From Lentisphaerota bacterium (lineage in GTDB: Bacteria; Verrucomicrobiota; Lentisphaeria; Victivallales; Victivallaceae): a stretch of DNA of 64,000 bases. The notes below the pieces were generated by a model. That model was not told the DNA's origin. It ran no database searches and saw nothing but the letters and a program-made list of their open reading frames with translations. The stretch covers positions 44,884-108,883 of the forward strand of contig SUWH01000004.1 in NCBI GenBank assembly GCA_015061605.1. Reading direction: 5' to 3'. Below are positions 16,883 to 24,503 of this stretch, piece by piece (position 1 is the stretch's first letter; every line of letters starts with the position of its first letter). The position numbers and the translations under genes are program-made.

Positions 16883-16912
16883 TGTGCAAACAGGGATGCA
16901 CCTCTTTTTTTT
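16883..16912 (+). terminator. Possible leader terminator
   Basis: The stem GTGCA/TGCAC (16883-16887, 16897-16901) with a 9-nt loop is followed by CTC and eight T (16905-16912). It lies 40 bp before the nuclease ATG. The stem is short, so termination would be weak or conditional. Confidence 0.4.
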
Positions 16913-16951
16913 GTGGTGTTTCCCCAAAAACTCAAAGGAAACAACCACAGC

Positions 16952-17425
16952 ATGAAACCACTGTTTTTACTCTCTTTACTTTTTCTCTCTCTTTCTCTCT
17001 TTTCCGCTGAAATCATTGGTAAGGTAATTGGCGTTTCTGACGGTGATACCATTACCGTTTTAGATAATCTTGATAAAGGCAAATTCCGCATACGCCTTAA
17101 TAAAATTGATGCACCTGAAAAGAAACAAGCCTTCGGCAACAAAGCCAAACAGTATTTATCCAGTTTGATTTTCGGCAGACAAGTTTCTGTAAGGTTCAAA
17201 GAAATAGACCGTTACGGCAGAATTTCAGGAGTTGTTTACTGTGACGGTGCAGAAATCAATCTGGTAATGGTTCAAAATGGCTATGCGTGGCATTACAGCT
17301 ATTACGATAAAACCCCTGCATACATTCAAGCTGAAAAGCAAGCAAGGGCAGATAAAAAAGGTTTATGGGCAGACCCAAACCCCATAAATCCTTATGAGTT
17401 TAGAAAAATGAAGAAAAAACGCTGA
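16952..17425 (+). CDS. Secreted thermonuclease (SNase) family nuclease
   Basis: The 157-residue protein has a signal peptide (MKPLFLLSLLFLSLSLFSAE) and the SNase core: VIGVSDGDTITVL, RIRLNKIDAPE with the catalytic Arg and Glu, and RYGRISGVV with the second Arg. It should cut DNA and RNA with calcium in the periplasm or outside. ATG 16952 follows AAAGGAAA; upstream in-frame codons lack a site. The gene is AT-richer than its neighbours, with many A/T third positions, which suggests horizontal transfer. It stands alone between leftward operons. Confidence 0.85.
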   Translation: MKPLFLLSLLFLSLSLFSAEIIGKVIGVSDGDTITVLDNLDKGKFRIRLNKIDAPEKKQAFGNKAKQYLSSLIFGRQVSVRFKEIDRYGRISGVVYCDGAEINLVMVQNGYAWHYSYYDKTPAYIQAEKQARADKKGLWADPNPINPYEFRKMKKKR

Positions 17426-17477
17426 ATTTCTTCAGCCTATCCTCCCGTATTATTTTAAGGAAAGAATGCAAACCGCG

Positions 17478-20363
17478 TCATTTATATTCAGGAATCACCA
17501 GTATCCCGCCAGGTTTTACGATCTGATGCCGGTAAACAAGGTCACTTTTACCCTGATTCATCAGCAACAAAACAGTTTTATTACGATATTCGATTGCCTG
17601 CACAAAATCTTTCTGCCATCCGGGAATTTGTACTGATTTGCGATTCCCGTAAAGAAAAAAGTCTTCATACATGGCAATGACCTTTGATACATCTGCAACA
17701 GCGCGGAATGATTCGCCATTGAGCGTTGAATATTCAAAAAGCAATATCCCGCCGGTTCCGTCTGCCGCCCGGCGCAGTAGCCATGCCGGAGTAAACTGTC
17801 GCGGATAGGCACGATTTTCCATCAGATAAGGACGAATGATCGCCCCGGTAACCAGCGGTGTTTTGCCGATTGCTTTCAAAGTAGCCTCAAGTTCCTTTTC
17901 CGGTCTGCCGTAACCGCACTCCGCCATATCAATGATACCGGGAAACAAAGACCAGTCAATACAGTAATTTTCACGGGTTGACGGACTCTGGTAGCCGCTG
18001 TAAACCGTGAACATTATTTTTTTATCATACCGTTTCAACGCATCATGGATCAACTTTGCATAATATGCCACCATTTTGTTGCGTGAACCGATATCGCTTT
18101 CTTTGATACATTTACTGCAATAACAGGAGAACGGAGTGTTTTTGTAATTATGTTCGAAATCCCATCCGATGATCCGGGGATTTCCAGCTCTTTTCAACCA
18201 AACCGGGATTTGCTGTTCGAGCCATCCGGCAAATTCCGGGGTCCGGATGTATTGTGGACAGACCAGTATATTATTCCGCTTGCCATTGATTCCGGTCAAA
18301 GCGGCTTCCGGATGCATCCGGACGTATGGTTTCAAACTCCAGCTCCACTGTTTCAAGTTGAAACGGTAAGAAAACGGGATATGTGTATTGTGCAGTTCAT
18401 GGACTTCATTGATCCCGTATTTGGCAAATTCAGCAGCAAGAGTATTCAAATAGTTTTGATCAGTAAGGCGTCTTGTCCACTCGACCCACAGTAAAATACG
18501 GTATTTCTGCGGACGTTTTCCGCTGATTTCCGGGATGACGTTCACCTTGAAACCGCGTGGGATCTCCACAATTTTCGACTGTCGGCTTGAAGCAGAATAG
18601 GCGATTTCCCCGGTAAAACATTTTTTCGGAGCCCGGATAAATACCGAAATATACTTATGGCCCGGCAAAGTTCCGTTATACTTTATTGGAGTGCGGAATG
18701 TTATTTTACCATCCGGAGTAAAATCAAGTTCATAATTTTTGTAATATCCGGAAACACATTCAACTTTGAACCCGGGCGGCAAATCCAGTTTCAAAGTATA
18801 ATCTCTGACCGTTTTGCCGGGGAATCCACGGGGGGCAAACAGCAGCATCTGAATCCCACCGGCGGGAATGCTCAATTCTCCGGCGTGCCAATTCGGCCAC
18901 ATATATGAACACCCGGCAGCAAGAATAAACTCTTTATCCGGCGGAACAATATCCCGTCCGGAAGCCCGCAATTCCCCGGAGAAATCATCCGGAAGTTTGA
19001 GGTAATTGAGTGTATTGAAAAGCAATGATCCCGAAACCGCATTTTTACCGTTGAGCAAAATCGTTTTGGCACCGCTGAATGTAAGCAATTCAGCATTGAG
19101 CGACAACTCATATTCGGGAGAACGCCACCAGACATTACGACTGTTTTTGTCAAGAAAACTCCATTGAAATGCAAAAGTTCCGGTATGTTTAAGGTCAAAT
19201 TCCGTTCCCCGGGAAAAACTGGCGGCTTTGCCCTGAAATGAGACCGACGTTTCAACATCGCATCCATCTGCATTGAAACGGTTTCTCCCCGGAATAAAAT
19301 CCGGCAGTGAAAACTTCACTTCCGGTACTTCTGCGGAAAATCTCATCACACCGAAGTCCCGGTCATCATGAAAACCATTGACCGTAGGAAAAAGAGTGCT
19401 TATTTCGGACGCAGAATTACTTTTACGTGCCGCCTGAAAAGTAATCTCTTCGTGTTTTCCGGGGTGTCCGCCGATCGCATCCCACGGGATTTGCAGAAAT
19501 GCTTTCCAAACACCGTTGCCGCGTTCACATCTGCCGACGGCGCCGGAATCCCATGCCGGATCACGGCTGCTCCAGAAATCCGGCCCGCTCATCCGGGCAT
19601 CGTCAATTTTACCGCTGCCGGAAATGATAAAATCATACATTATACCATTACGTTTCAGCAGCAGTACGGAATGATCATTGCTCCAGGGATTTTTCCGGTT
19701 GGTACGGAATTCGTGCAAGCGGTTGGCTTTCGGATCAAGGCAGCTTTCAAAATTGGTAAATTCAGCGTACAGATTCCGATTGTCACGGTGCAGTTTGATC
19801 CAGCTTTTTTCCCGGGAAAAACTTTTTTCCCGGATCAGCACAAAAGGGCCGGCAGTAACACCGGATCCCCCCTTTCCGATGGTTAAAGCAGCTTTATTTT
19901 GAGTTTGAAGTTTTATTTTCGGATCAAACTTTCCGTCAGTTGTGATCAATGCCCTGGAAATGTAAAATTGGTGTTTGGGATCTCTGCCGACACATATATC
20001 AAAATCCGGCATCAATTTTTTGACATCCAGCGGCCCGATGCGTAACCATTGCCAGTATCCTTTTCCCGGTTCATTGATACTTCTTACGAGCTGCTTCCCC
20101 TGACGGATCTCGATTTCCACATTCTTACAGCCGTTCTCTCTGGCCTCGATAAAAATATATAAAGGACGGGATGTTTTTGGTGGAACAACATTGAGCATAC
20201 GGTGCCACCGTCTGCCATGACGCAAAGTTTTCCCCCATCGTTTTATGATCCTTCCGTGTTTTCCTTTATTAAGATCCAATTCAACCGGCTCAACTGCCAA
20301 ATCAGGAAAATTTGCGCAAACCAGAAGCGGCAAAGTAAATAAAAGTGCAAGAACTGTTTTCAT
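17478..20363 (-). CDS. Large secreted protein with glycoside-hydrolase-like C-terminus
   Basis: The 961-residue protein has a signal peptide (MKTVLALLFTLPLLVCA). Residues ~30-380 look like beta-sandwich modules. The C-terminal ~350 residues read like a TIM barrel: RILLWVEWTRRLTDQNYL, AKYGINEVHEL, PRIIGWDFEHNY, CYCSKCIKES, KIMFTVYSG and GGILLFEYS follow one another as beta-alpha units. A CxC-x2-C motif next to a barrel strand also occurs in several glycosidase families. I cannot name the family or the catalytic acids with confidence. Start 20363 follows GGAGAAAAAA. It is 17 bp downstream of the pseudopilin gene, so they are likely one transcript. Confidence 0.65.
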   Translation of the reverse strand: MKTVLALLFTLPLLVCANFPDLAVEPVELDLNKGKHGRIIKRWGKTLRHGRRWHRMLNVVPPKTSRPLYIFIEARENGCKNVEIEIRQGKQLVRSINEPGKGYWQWLRIGPLDVKKLMPDFDICVGRDPKHQFYISRALITTDGKFDPKIKLQTQNKAALTIGKGGSGVTAGPFVLIREKSFSREKSWIKLHRDNRNLYAEFTNFESCLDPKANRLHEFRTNRKNPWSNDHSVLLLKRNGIMYDFIISGSGKIDDARMSGPDFWSSRDPAWDSGAVGRCERGNGVWKAFLQIPWDAIGGHPGKHEEITFQAARKSNSASEISTLFPTVNGFHDDRDFGVMRFSAEVPEVKFSLPDFIPGRNRFNADGCDVETSVSFQGKAASFSRGTEFDLKHTGTFAFQWSFLDKNSRNVWWRSPEYELSLNAELLTFSGAKTILLNGKNAVSGSLLFNTLNYLKLPDDFSGELRASGRDIVPPDKEFILAAGCSYMWPNWHAGELSIPAGGIQMLLFAPRGFPGKTVRDYTLKLDLPPGFKVECVSGYYKNYELDFTPDGKITFRTPIKYNGTLPGHKYISVFIRAPKKCFTGEIAYSASSRQSKIVEIPRGFKVNVIPEISGKRPQKYRILLWVEWTRRLTDQNYLNTLAAEFAKYGINEVHELHNTHIPFSYRFNLKQWSWSLKPYVRMHPEAALTGINGKRNNILVCPQYIRTPEFAGWLEQQIPVWLKRAGNPRIIGWDFEHNYKNTPFSCYCSKCIKESDIGSRNKMVAYYAKLIHDALKRYDKKIMFTVYSGYQSPSTRENYCIDWSLFPGIIDMAECGYGRPEKELEATLKAIGKTPLVTGAIIRPYLMENRAYPRQFTPAWLLRRAADGTGGILLFEYSTLNGESFRAVADVSKVIAMYEDFFLYGNRKSVQIPGWQKDFVQAIEYRNKTVLLLMNQGKSDLVYRHQIVKPGGILVIPEYK

Positions 20364-20380
20364 TTTTTTCTCCGTAACTA

Positions 20381-21331
20381 TCAGTTTATACAAGGAGATG
20401 CACAACTTACCCAGCTTGAACCGTTTGCATAATAATACCATGGACAGGTTATGCATCTGGCTTCGCCCTGGATCGGAATTATCGATTGGACATGACCATC
20501 CAACTGGACCATTTGCAATTTTCTGCTGTGCCGGTAATCAGTAGGATAACTGCTGCGGCTGCTGTCGGAACGGCAGTACTGTCCGACCAGATACGAAAAT
20601 TTGTGTTCGGCAAACCCCTCTTCTTTCTTTTGAAACTCTGATTTTGAATCAGCAATAACCATCGTTCTGGCAGGATATTTCAAATATTGAGAAGAAAGTT
20701 TTATGCCCTGAGCTGCTGGAGTATAAACAAAGTATTGCAATCCGTAATTCAATTGCCGGAAAGAAAAAAACCAATATTTACTGGACGGACAACGGGTGGT
20801 CTCCTGGGAGATCAGTTTATCCTTCTCAAAAAGCGAAAACCAATGCATATTGTCACGGTGCAGTTTATCTCTCCCGCTCACACACCATTCGCCATTATTT
20901 CCGGCATACTGCACAAATGCGGTACCTATCTGTTTGAGATTACTGGTACAACCGGCAGCTTTACCGCGTTCACGCGCACTCTGCAATGCCGGCAGCAAAA
21001 TTGCCGCCAGAATCGCTATGATAGCGATCACGACCAATAGCTCGATCAGCGTGAATGCTGATCGAATGAAGCACGGCTCCGCCGTATGAAGCATTTGCCT
21101 GCGGCAAATATGAAGCGCACTGTCTGTGCATGAAGCACTTGCTTTGCAAGCATTATGGTGTACCCCAAAAGCCGATTTCTGCGGCGCTTTCCTCCGTACT
21201 TTTCCGTACTTATCCGTACATATCCGTACCAATGCGCCGCCCGCAGAAGACAGCAAACCGCAGCGGTTATACAAAACTTTTACATGATTACGGCAATATT
21301 GTGCAGTAAGTACGAGCAGCTCTACATTCAT
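20381..21331 (-). CDS. Type II secretion-type pseudopilin with a long repeat-encoded leader
   Basis: The prepilin signature is clear: [20 protein letters not shown], with cleavage expected after Ala92, Phe93 as first residue and Glu97 at +5. The globular part has the [19 protein letters not shown] segment and late DGHV motif typical of DUF1559-type pseudopilins. The start is fixed by an excellent AAAGGAGG site six bases before ATG 21331. This leaves 92 residues before the cleavage point, far longer than the usual 5-30. Residues ~37-48 are encoded by a 10-mer array and ~61-89 by the hairpin array at 21066-21150. The gene lies 62 bp after the LacI gene and upstream of the glycosidase-like gene. 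Confidence 0.85.
   Translation of the reverse strand: MNVELLVLTAQYCRNHVKVLYNRCGLLSSAGGALVRICTDKYGKVRRKAPQKSAFGVHHNACKASASCTDSALHICRRQMLHTAEPCFIRSAFTLIELLVVIAIIAILAAILLPALQSARERGKAAGCTSNLKQIGTAFVQYAGNNGEWCVSGRDKLHRDNMHWFSLFEKDKLISQETTRCPSSKYWFFSFRQLNYGLQYFVYTPAAQGIKLSSQYLKYPARTMVIADSKSEFQKKEEGFAEHKFSYLVGQYCRSDSSRSSYPTDYRHSRKLQMVQLDGHVQSIIPIQGEARCITCPWYYYANGSSWVSCASPCIN
21066..21150. repeat. Hairpin array with constant ATGAAGC linkers
   Basis: On the plus strand ATGAAGC occurs at 21066, 21086, 21110 and 21130. Each is followed by a different small palindrome: ACGGC-TCC-GCCGT (21073-21085), ATTTGCC-TGC-GGCAAAT (21093-21109), GCAC-TGTCT-GTGC (21117-21129) and CTTGC-TTT-GCAAG (21138-21150). The linkers are identical while the stems differ in sequence but keep pairing. 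The array is translated in the leader of the pseudopilin on the other strand. Confidence 0.9.
21181..21240. repeat. 10-nt tandem array framed by GCGGCGC/GCGCCGC
   Basis: Four 10-base units sharing TCCGTAC run from 21191 to 21230 (CCTCCGTACT, TTTCCGTACT, TATCCGTACA, TATCCGTACC). They are enclosed by the 7-bp inverted pair GCGGCGC (21181-21187) and GCGCCGC (21234-21240). The array is read through by the pseudopilin leader. Its 10-nt period and TCCGT core resemble 281-330. Confidence 0.85.
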
Positions 21332-21393
21332 GATATTCCTCCTTTGATCTGTTATTTAAAGATCATTTTTTATATTTCAGAAACTTGCAGTTT

Positions 21394-22383
21394 TTATTTC
21401 CCGACAGAGGTTTCCCTCGGAACCAACTCCGGCACAAAAGTAATGTCCTGCACTGTTTTATCATAAATCAGGTCGATCAGCATATTTACTGCCGCTTCAC
21501 CGGCAGAGAAAAAAGGTTGATAGACAGAAGTAAGTCCCGGATTCAAATCCTGAATTCCGGAGAGACAGTCATAGCCGCAAAGCAGAATGTTTTTCCCGGG
21601 GATCTCACCGTGCAGCAGCAATCCGGTATGGATGTTCGCAGCAACGGAATCGATGGTGCAGAATATCCCGGTTTTTTCCTTACTTTTCAAAGCGGTATCA
21701 ATTATTTTCTGCGCAGGGATCTGCTGTTCAAAATGGCGGCAGGTGAATCCGGATTTTTCAACCGTTTCAATAAAACCGGCGATCCGCGGACGGTATTTAC
21801 CGTAAACGATAAAATTGCGGCACTGATATTCGATAAAATGTTCTGCAACGATGATCCCGCCTTTGCGGTCATCGATGCAGACCCGGTTCAATTCGTGAAG
21901 AAATAACGGAGTTTCCGGACCGGAAGATTCGATAAACACCACTTTACCGCCGGATTTGCGGTAATTGGCCAGCATTTCGATCGTCTCCTTATCAATTTGA
22001 AAACGCGGATAGGTTATCAAACCGCAATTACGACGCCCGGTAGCCTCTTTTAAAAATGCAGAAAAACACTCTTTGGACAAATCAAAAAAGTATGAAAGTG
22101 AAAAACCTGCCCGGTTTGCCGCCGCTGAACATCCCTTTATCACATCGAGGACAAGATCATTCTTAAAACTGGGAAGAAATATTCCGATCTCCGGACTGTA
22201 ACCTTTTTTCAAAAACTCCGCACTGCGATTGGGACGGTATCCCAGCTTGTTTGCAGCCTGTTCGATCCTTTTGCGAGTTGTTTCTGACACCCGGATACTG
22301 CTCTTGGATCGCGGATTCAATACTTTGGATACTGCGCCGATGGAACACTCTGCTGCGCGAGCAATTTCTGCCAATCTGACCAT
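21394..22383 (-). CDS. LacI-family transcriptional repressor
   Basis: The 329-residue protein begins with a LacI helix-turn-helix (VRLAEIARAAECSIGAVSKVLN), the hinge region with ANKLGYRPNRSAEFLKKG, and a periplasmic-binding-like sensor domain with GIFCTIDSVAANIHTGLL near the C-terminal half. GGAG lies eight bases before ATG 22383. Flanking genes encode a pectate-lyase-like protein upstream and the pseudopilin and glycosidase-like protein downstream, which suggests control of a polysaccharide locus. A LacI-type operator at 22399-22414 lies directly before its own start, pointing to self-repression. Confidence 0.9.
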   Translation of the reverse strand: MVRLAEIARAAECSIGAVSKVLNPRSKSSIRVSETTRKRIEQAANKLGYRPNRSAEFLKKGYSPEIGIFLPSFKNDLVLDVIKGCSAAANRAGFSLSYFFDLSKECFSAFLKEATGRRNCGLITYPRFQIDKETIEMLANYRKSGGKVVFIESSGPETPLFLHELNRVCIDDRKGGIIVAEHFIEYQCRNFIVYGKYRPRIAGFIETVEKSGFTCRHFEQQIPAQKIIDTALKSKEKTGIFCTIDSVAANIHTGLLLHGEIPGKNILLCGYDCLSGIQDLNPGLTSVYQPFFSAGEAAVNMLIDLIYDKTVQDITFVPELVPRETSVGK

Positions 22384-22398
22384 ACGAACCACTCCACT

Positions 22399-22414
22399 GA
22401 TTAAACGTTTTATC
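22399..22414. promoter_or_regulatory. LacI-type operator
   Basis: GATTAAACGTTTTATC is a 16-bp palindrome centred on CG with a single mismatched pair. It lies between the -10 box (22428-22433) and the start codon of the LacI-family gene. Confidence 0.7.
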
Positions 22415-22427
22415 ACTTAACGTGTAA

Positions 22428-22456
22428 AATATAGCACTATGCAAACGCAATGTCAA
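22428..22456 (-). promoter_or_regulatory. Promoter of the LacI-family gene
   Basis: Minus strand: TTGACA (22451-22456), 17 bp, TATATT (22428-22433). The bases just before the -35 box (TTTTCAATATAGAC) almost repeat those before the promoter at 23644-23672. Confidence 0.8.
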
Positions 22457-22520
22457 GTCTATATTGAAAAATTATTTCGGTGACAGTAATAAAATGTCAA
22501 TACTGCGTTTCAAAAAATTC

Positions 22521-23612
22521 TCATGCATCAATAAAATTATGGCACCGGAAATTTTCTCCGCCCTCTTTCGGAAACCAATCTTTTGCCACCGGACAACCCA
22601 TGTGATACTTCAAGTTTCCGTAAAGACGGTTTCCCGGATCCCAGATGCCATAAGTCATATTGGAAACGGACGGACGATGCCGTGACGGATCGCCCGGTTC
22701 AAAATCGACAGTTCCGATCTCCACAAAACAAGGACCGGGCAGCATACCGAAAAGGACATTTTCTGTCGAACAAAGTATTTTCTGATTATGTTGAGCGACA
22801 ACATGATAGATCGAACTTAAATGGGAACTGTCATGAAAAATTATTGCCTGTTCACAGTTATGCACATAAAGATAATCAGCAATCACATGTTCACCAAACA
22901 CAAAACCGTAACGGAATCCCTGCACCGCGACATTCCGTAAAACATTATTGTCGTTCTGATCTCCGGAAGCGATCAGACCGGCAGTATGACACGGATTGGC
23001 CTGAAGCTCATAACCTGATTCGAAATCACCGACATTGCGATCCAGGCAAAACTGACAATCCTGAATATTGATCCGGGCAATATTCTGCAAATTCGCCGCA
23101 GACATCACCGGATACATCCTGTCCGCAGGAAGTTTGACCCTGAATTCCAAATCACACATCGAAAAATGAGGCACCGAAAATTTACCTTTTAAACTTGTAC
23201 CTTCACAACACCCCAGCAATGACCATGGACGCTGAACCGGATCATGTTCTTCCGGAGCATCCCAATCGGAAAAAAGAAACACATTATCATTTTTTATTGC
23301 AAAAGATGTAGGTTCATTCAAGCCAAGCTGCGGTATCGGCGGACGGATCATGTAGTCATTCAACACGCGACAGGGCATTTCTCCTGCCAGAACAATATTG
23401 TGGCAACCTGGCGGAATAACCAACTGAGCGCGAGACTTCTCATCTGCCGGCCTGGCGATCCGGTAGCCATGCGGAGTATAGGGAAAAAATATTTTACCCC
23501 CGCCGCGTTTTGCCAGTTCATCTATGGCTGACTGGATCACTTCGGCATCATCGCAAACACCATCCCCGGCAGCACCGTATTCAATGATGTTGATAGAGTA
23601 ATCCTGTATCAT
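22521..23612 (-). CDS. Pectate-lyase-like right-handed beta-helix protein
   Basis: The 363-residue protein starts with the pectate lyase superfamily signature IIEYGAAGDGVCDDAEVIQSAIDEL, found at the N-terminus of many beta-helix polysaccharide enzymes. Asn/Ile-rich ladders follow (NLQNIARINIQDCQF, NNVLRNVAVQGFRYGFVF). No signal peptide is seen, so it may act in the cytoplasm or serve a non-enzymatic role. ATG 23612 is chosen because GGGAGG lies about eight bases upstream; another ATG is two codons earlier. First gene of the LacI-pseudopilin cluster. Confidence 0.7.
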   Translation of the reverse strand: MIQDYSINIIEYGAAGDGVCDDAEVIQSAIDELAKRGGGKIFFPYTPHGYRIARPADEKSRAQLVIPPGCHNIVLAGEMPCRVLNDYMIRPPIPQLGLNEPTSFAIKNDNVFLFSDWDAPEEHDPVQRPWSLLGCCEGTSLKGKFSVPHFSMCDLEFRVKLPADRMYPVMSAANLQNIARINIQDCQFCLDRNVGDFESGYELQANPCHTAGLIASGDQNDNNVLRNVAVQGFRYGFVFGEHVIADYLYVHNCEQAIIFHDSSHLSSIYHVVAQHNQKILCSTENVLFGMLPGPCFVEIGTVDFEPGDPSRHRPSVSNMTYGIWDPGNRLYGNLKYHMGCPVAKDWFPKEGGENFRCHNFIDA

Positions 23613-23643
23613 TTCCATTTCCTCCCTATCGGTTACTGTACAA

Positions 23644-23672
23644 AATGTAACACTAATTCGCACATATGTCAA
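23644..23672 (-). promoter_or_regulatory. Promoter of the pectate-lyase-like gene
   Basis: Minus strand: TTGACA (23667-23672), 17 bp, TACATT (23644-23649). The upstream TTTTCAATACAGAC matches the LacI-gene promoter at all but one base. A GTTAC/GTAAC inverted pair overlaps the -10 region. Confidence 0.7.
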
Positions 23673-23687
23673 GTCTGTATTGAAAAT

Positions 23688-23713
23688 AAAAAAGACCGCC
23701 GGGATGGCGGTCT
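23688..23713 (-). terminator. Rho-independent terminator of nagB
   Basis: Minus strand: perfect 8-bp stem AGACCGCC/GGCGGTCT with a 5-nt loop, followed by TTTTTT, 17 bp after the nagB stop codon. Confidence 0.9.
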
Positions 23714-23729
23714 GCAGTCTGCTGTCCTC

Positions 23730-24473
23730 TTACTTGGTGAGGAGGCTGGCAGAATCCTTATCCAGGAAGGTGGTGCAGTCAGGATGCTGCTGCAAAATGG
23801 AAGCGGCACACATATTGGTGATGGGGCCTTCCAGAGCAGCTTTGACCGCTTCAGCTTTGCGCAGATCAGGCACAGAGTTGATGATGCAGGCAGCTTTCAT
23901 GCACTGTTTGACGGTCATGGAAACCGCCTGTTTGGGCACATCGTCGATGGTGGGGAACCAGCCTTCGCCGAGCTGCTGCTGACGGCAGCGCAGTTCGAGG
24001 TCGATCACGATATAGGCGCGTTCGGTTTCGAAGTCAGCCGGGGGATCGTTGAAAGCGAGGTGACCGTTTTCACCGATACCGACAAAAGCGACGTCGATGG
24101 GGTTTTCGGTGATGTTCTTTTCCAGTTCAGCCAGAGCCGCGGGCAGATCTTTGGCAGTACCGTTGACCGGGAAGAAAGCGGCGGGCGGGACCGGAAGTTT
24201 GGCGATGAAGCGTTCCCACAGATATTTGCGGAAGCTGGCAGGATGGTTGATGTCCAGACCGACATACTCATCGAGGTGGAAGAACTTGACGACGCTCCAG
24301 TCGATGTTCTTTTCTTCGAGCAGAGCCGCCAGCATTTCAAACTGGCTGGCGCCGGTGGCGAGGATCACGTTGGCATAGCCTTTGGAGGCAATGGCAGCGC
24401 GGATCTTTTCTGCGCCGAGTTTGGCAGCGTTCTTGCCAAGCTCATACTTGTCATTGTAGATTTTTACATCCAT
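23730..24473 (-). CDS. nagB: Glucosamine-6-phosphate deaminase
   Basis: The 247-residue protein has the NagB motifs FFHLDEYVGLDINHPASFRKYL, the diagnostic GIGENGHLAFNDPP and the late TMTVKQ-like SMTVKQCMKAA segment. It converts glucosamine-6-phosphate to fructose-6-phosphate and ammonia. It lies 30 bp after a ROK-family regulator on the same strand and ends at a strong terminator. No nagA is in the window. Confidence 0.92.
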   Translation of the reverse strand: MDVKIYNDKYELGKNAAKLGAEKIRAAIASKGYANVILATGASQFEMLAALLEEKNIDWSVVKFFHLDEYVGLDINHPASFRKYLWERFIAKLPVPPAAFFPVNGTAKDLPAALAELEKNITENPIDVAFVGIGENGHLAFNDPPADFETERAYIVIDLELRCRQQQLGEGWFPTIDDVPKQAVSMTVKQCMKAACIINSVPDLRKAEAVKAALEGPITNMCAASILQQHPDCTTFLDKDSASLLTK

Positions 24474-24503
24474 TTGTTTTTCTCCTTTTATTGGGTTGGA
24501 TGA

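Larger units (their letters stand above)
16546..16951. other. 406-bp gap: leader region upstream of the nuclease gene
   Basis: This gap is AT-rich. Rightward it contains a promoter (16642-16670), an AGGAAAGGAAA site at about 16694-16705 with no usable start after it, the hairpin CCGTGTAT/ATACACGG (16812-16833) and a hairpin followed by T8 (16883-16912). No ORF with good coding features is seen. It may hold a leader RNA. Confidence 0.5.

Noticed and set aside
21394..22383. LacI operator also at the pectate-lyase-like promoter
   Set aside because: That promoter lacks an AACGTT core; only a different GTTAC/GTAAC pair is present.
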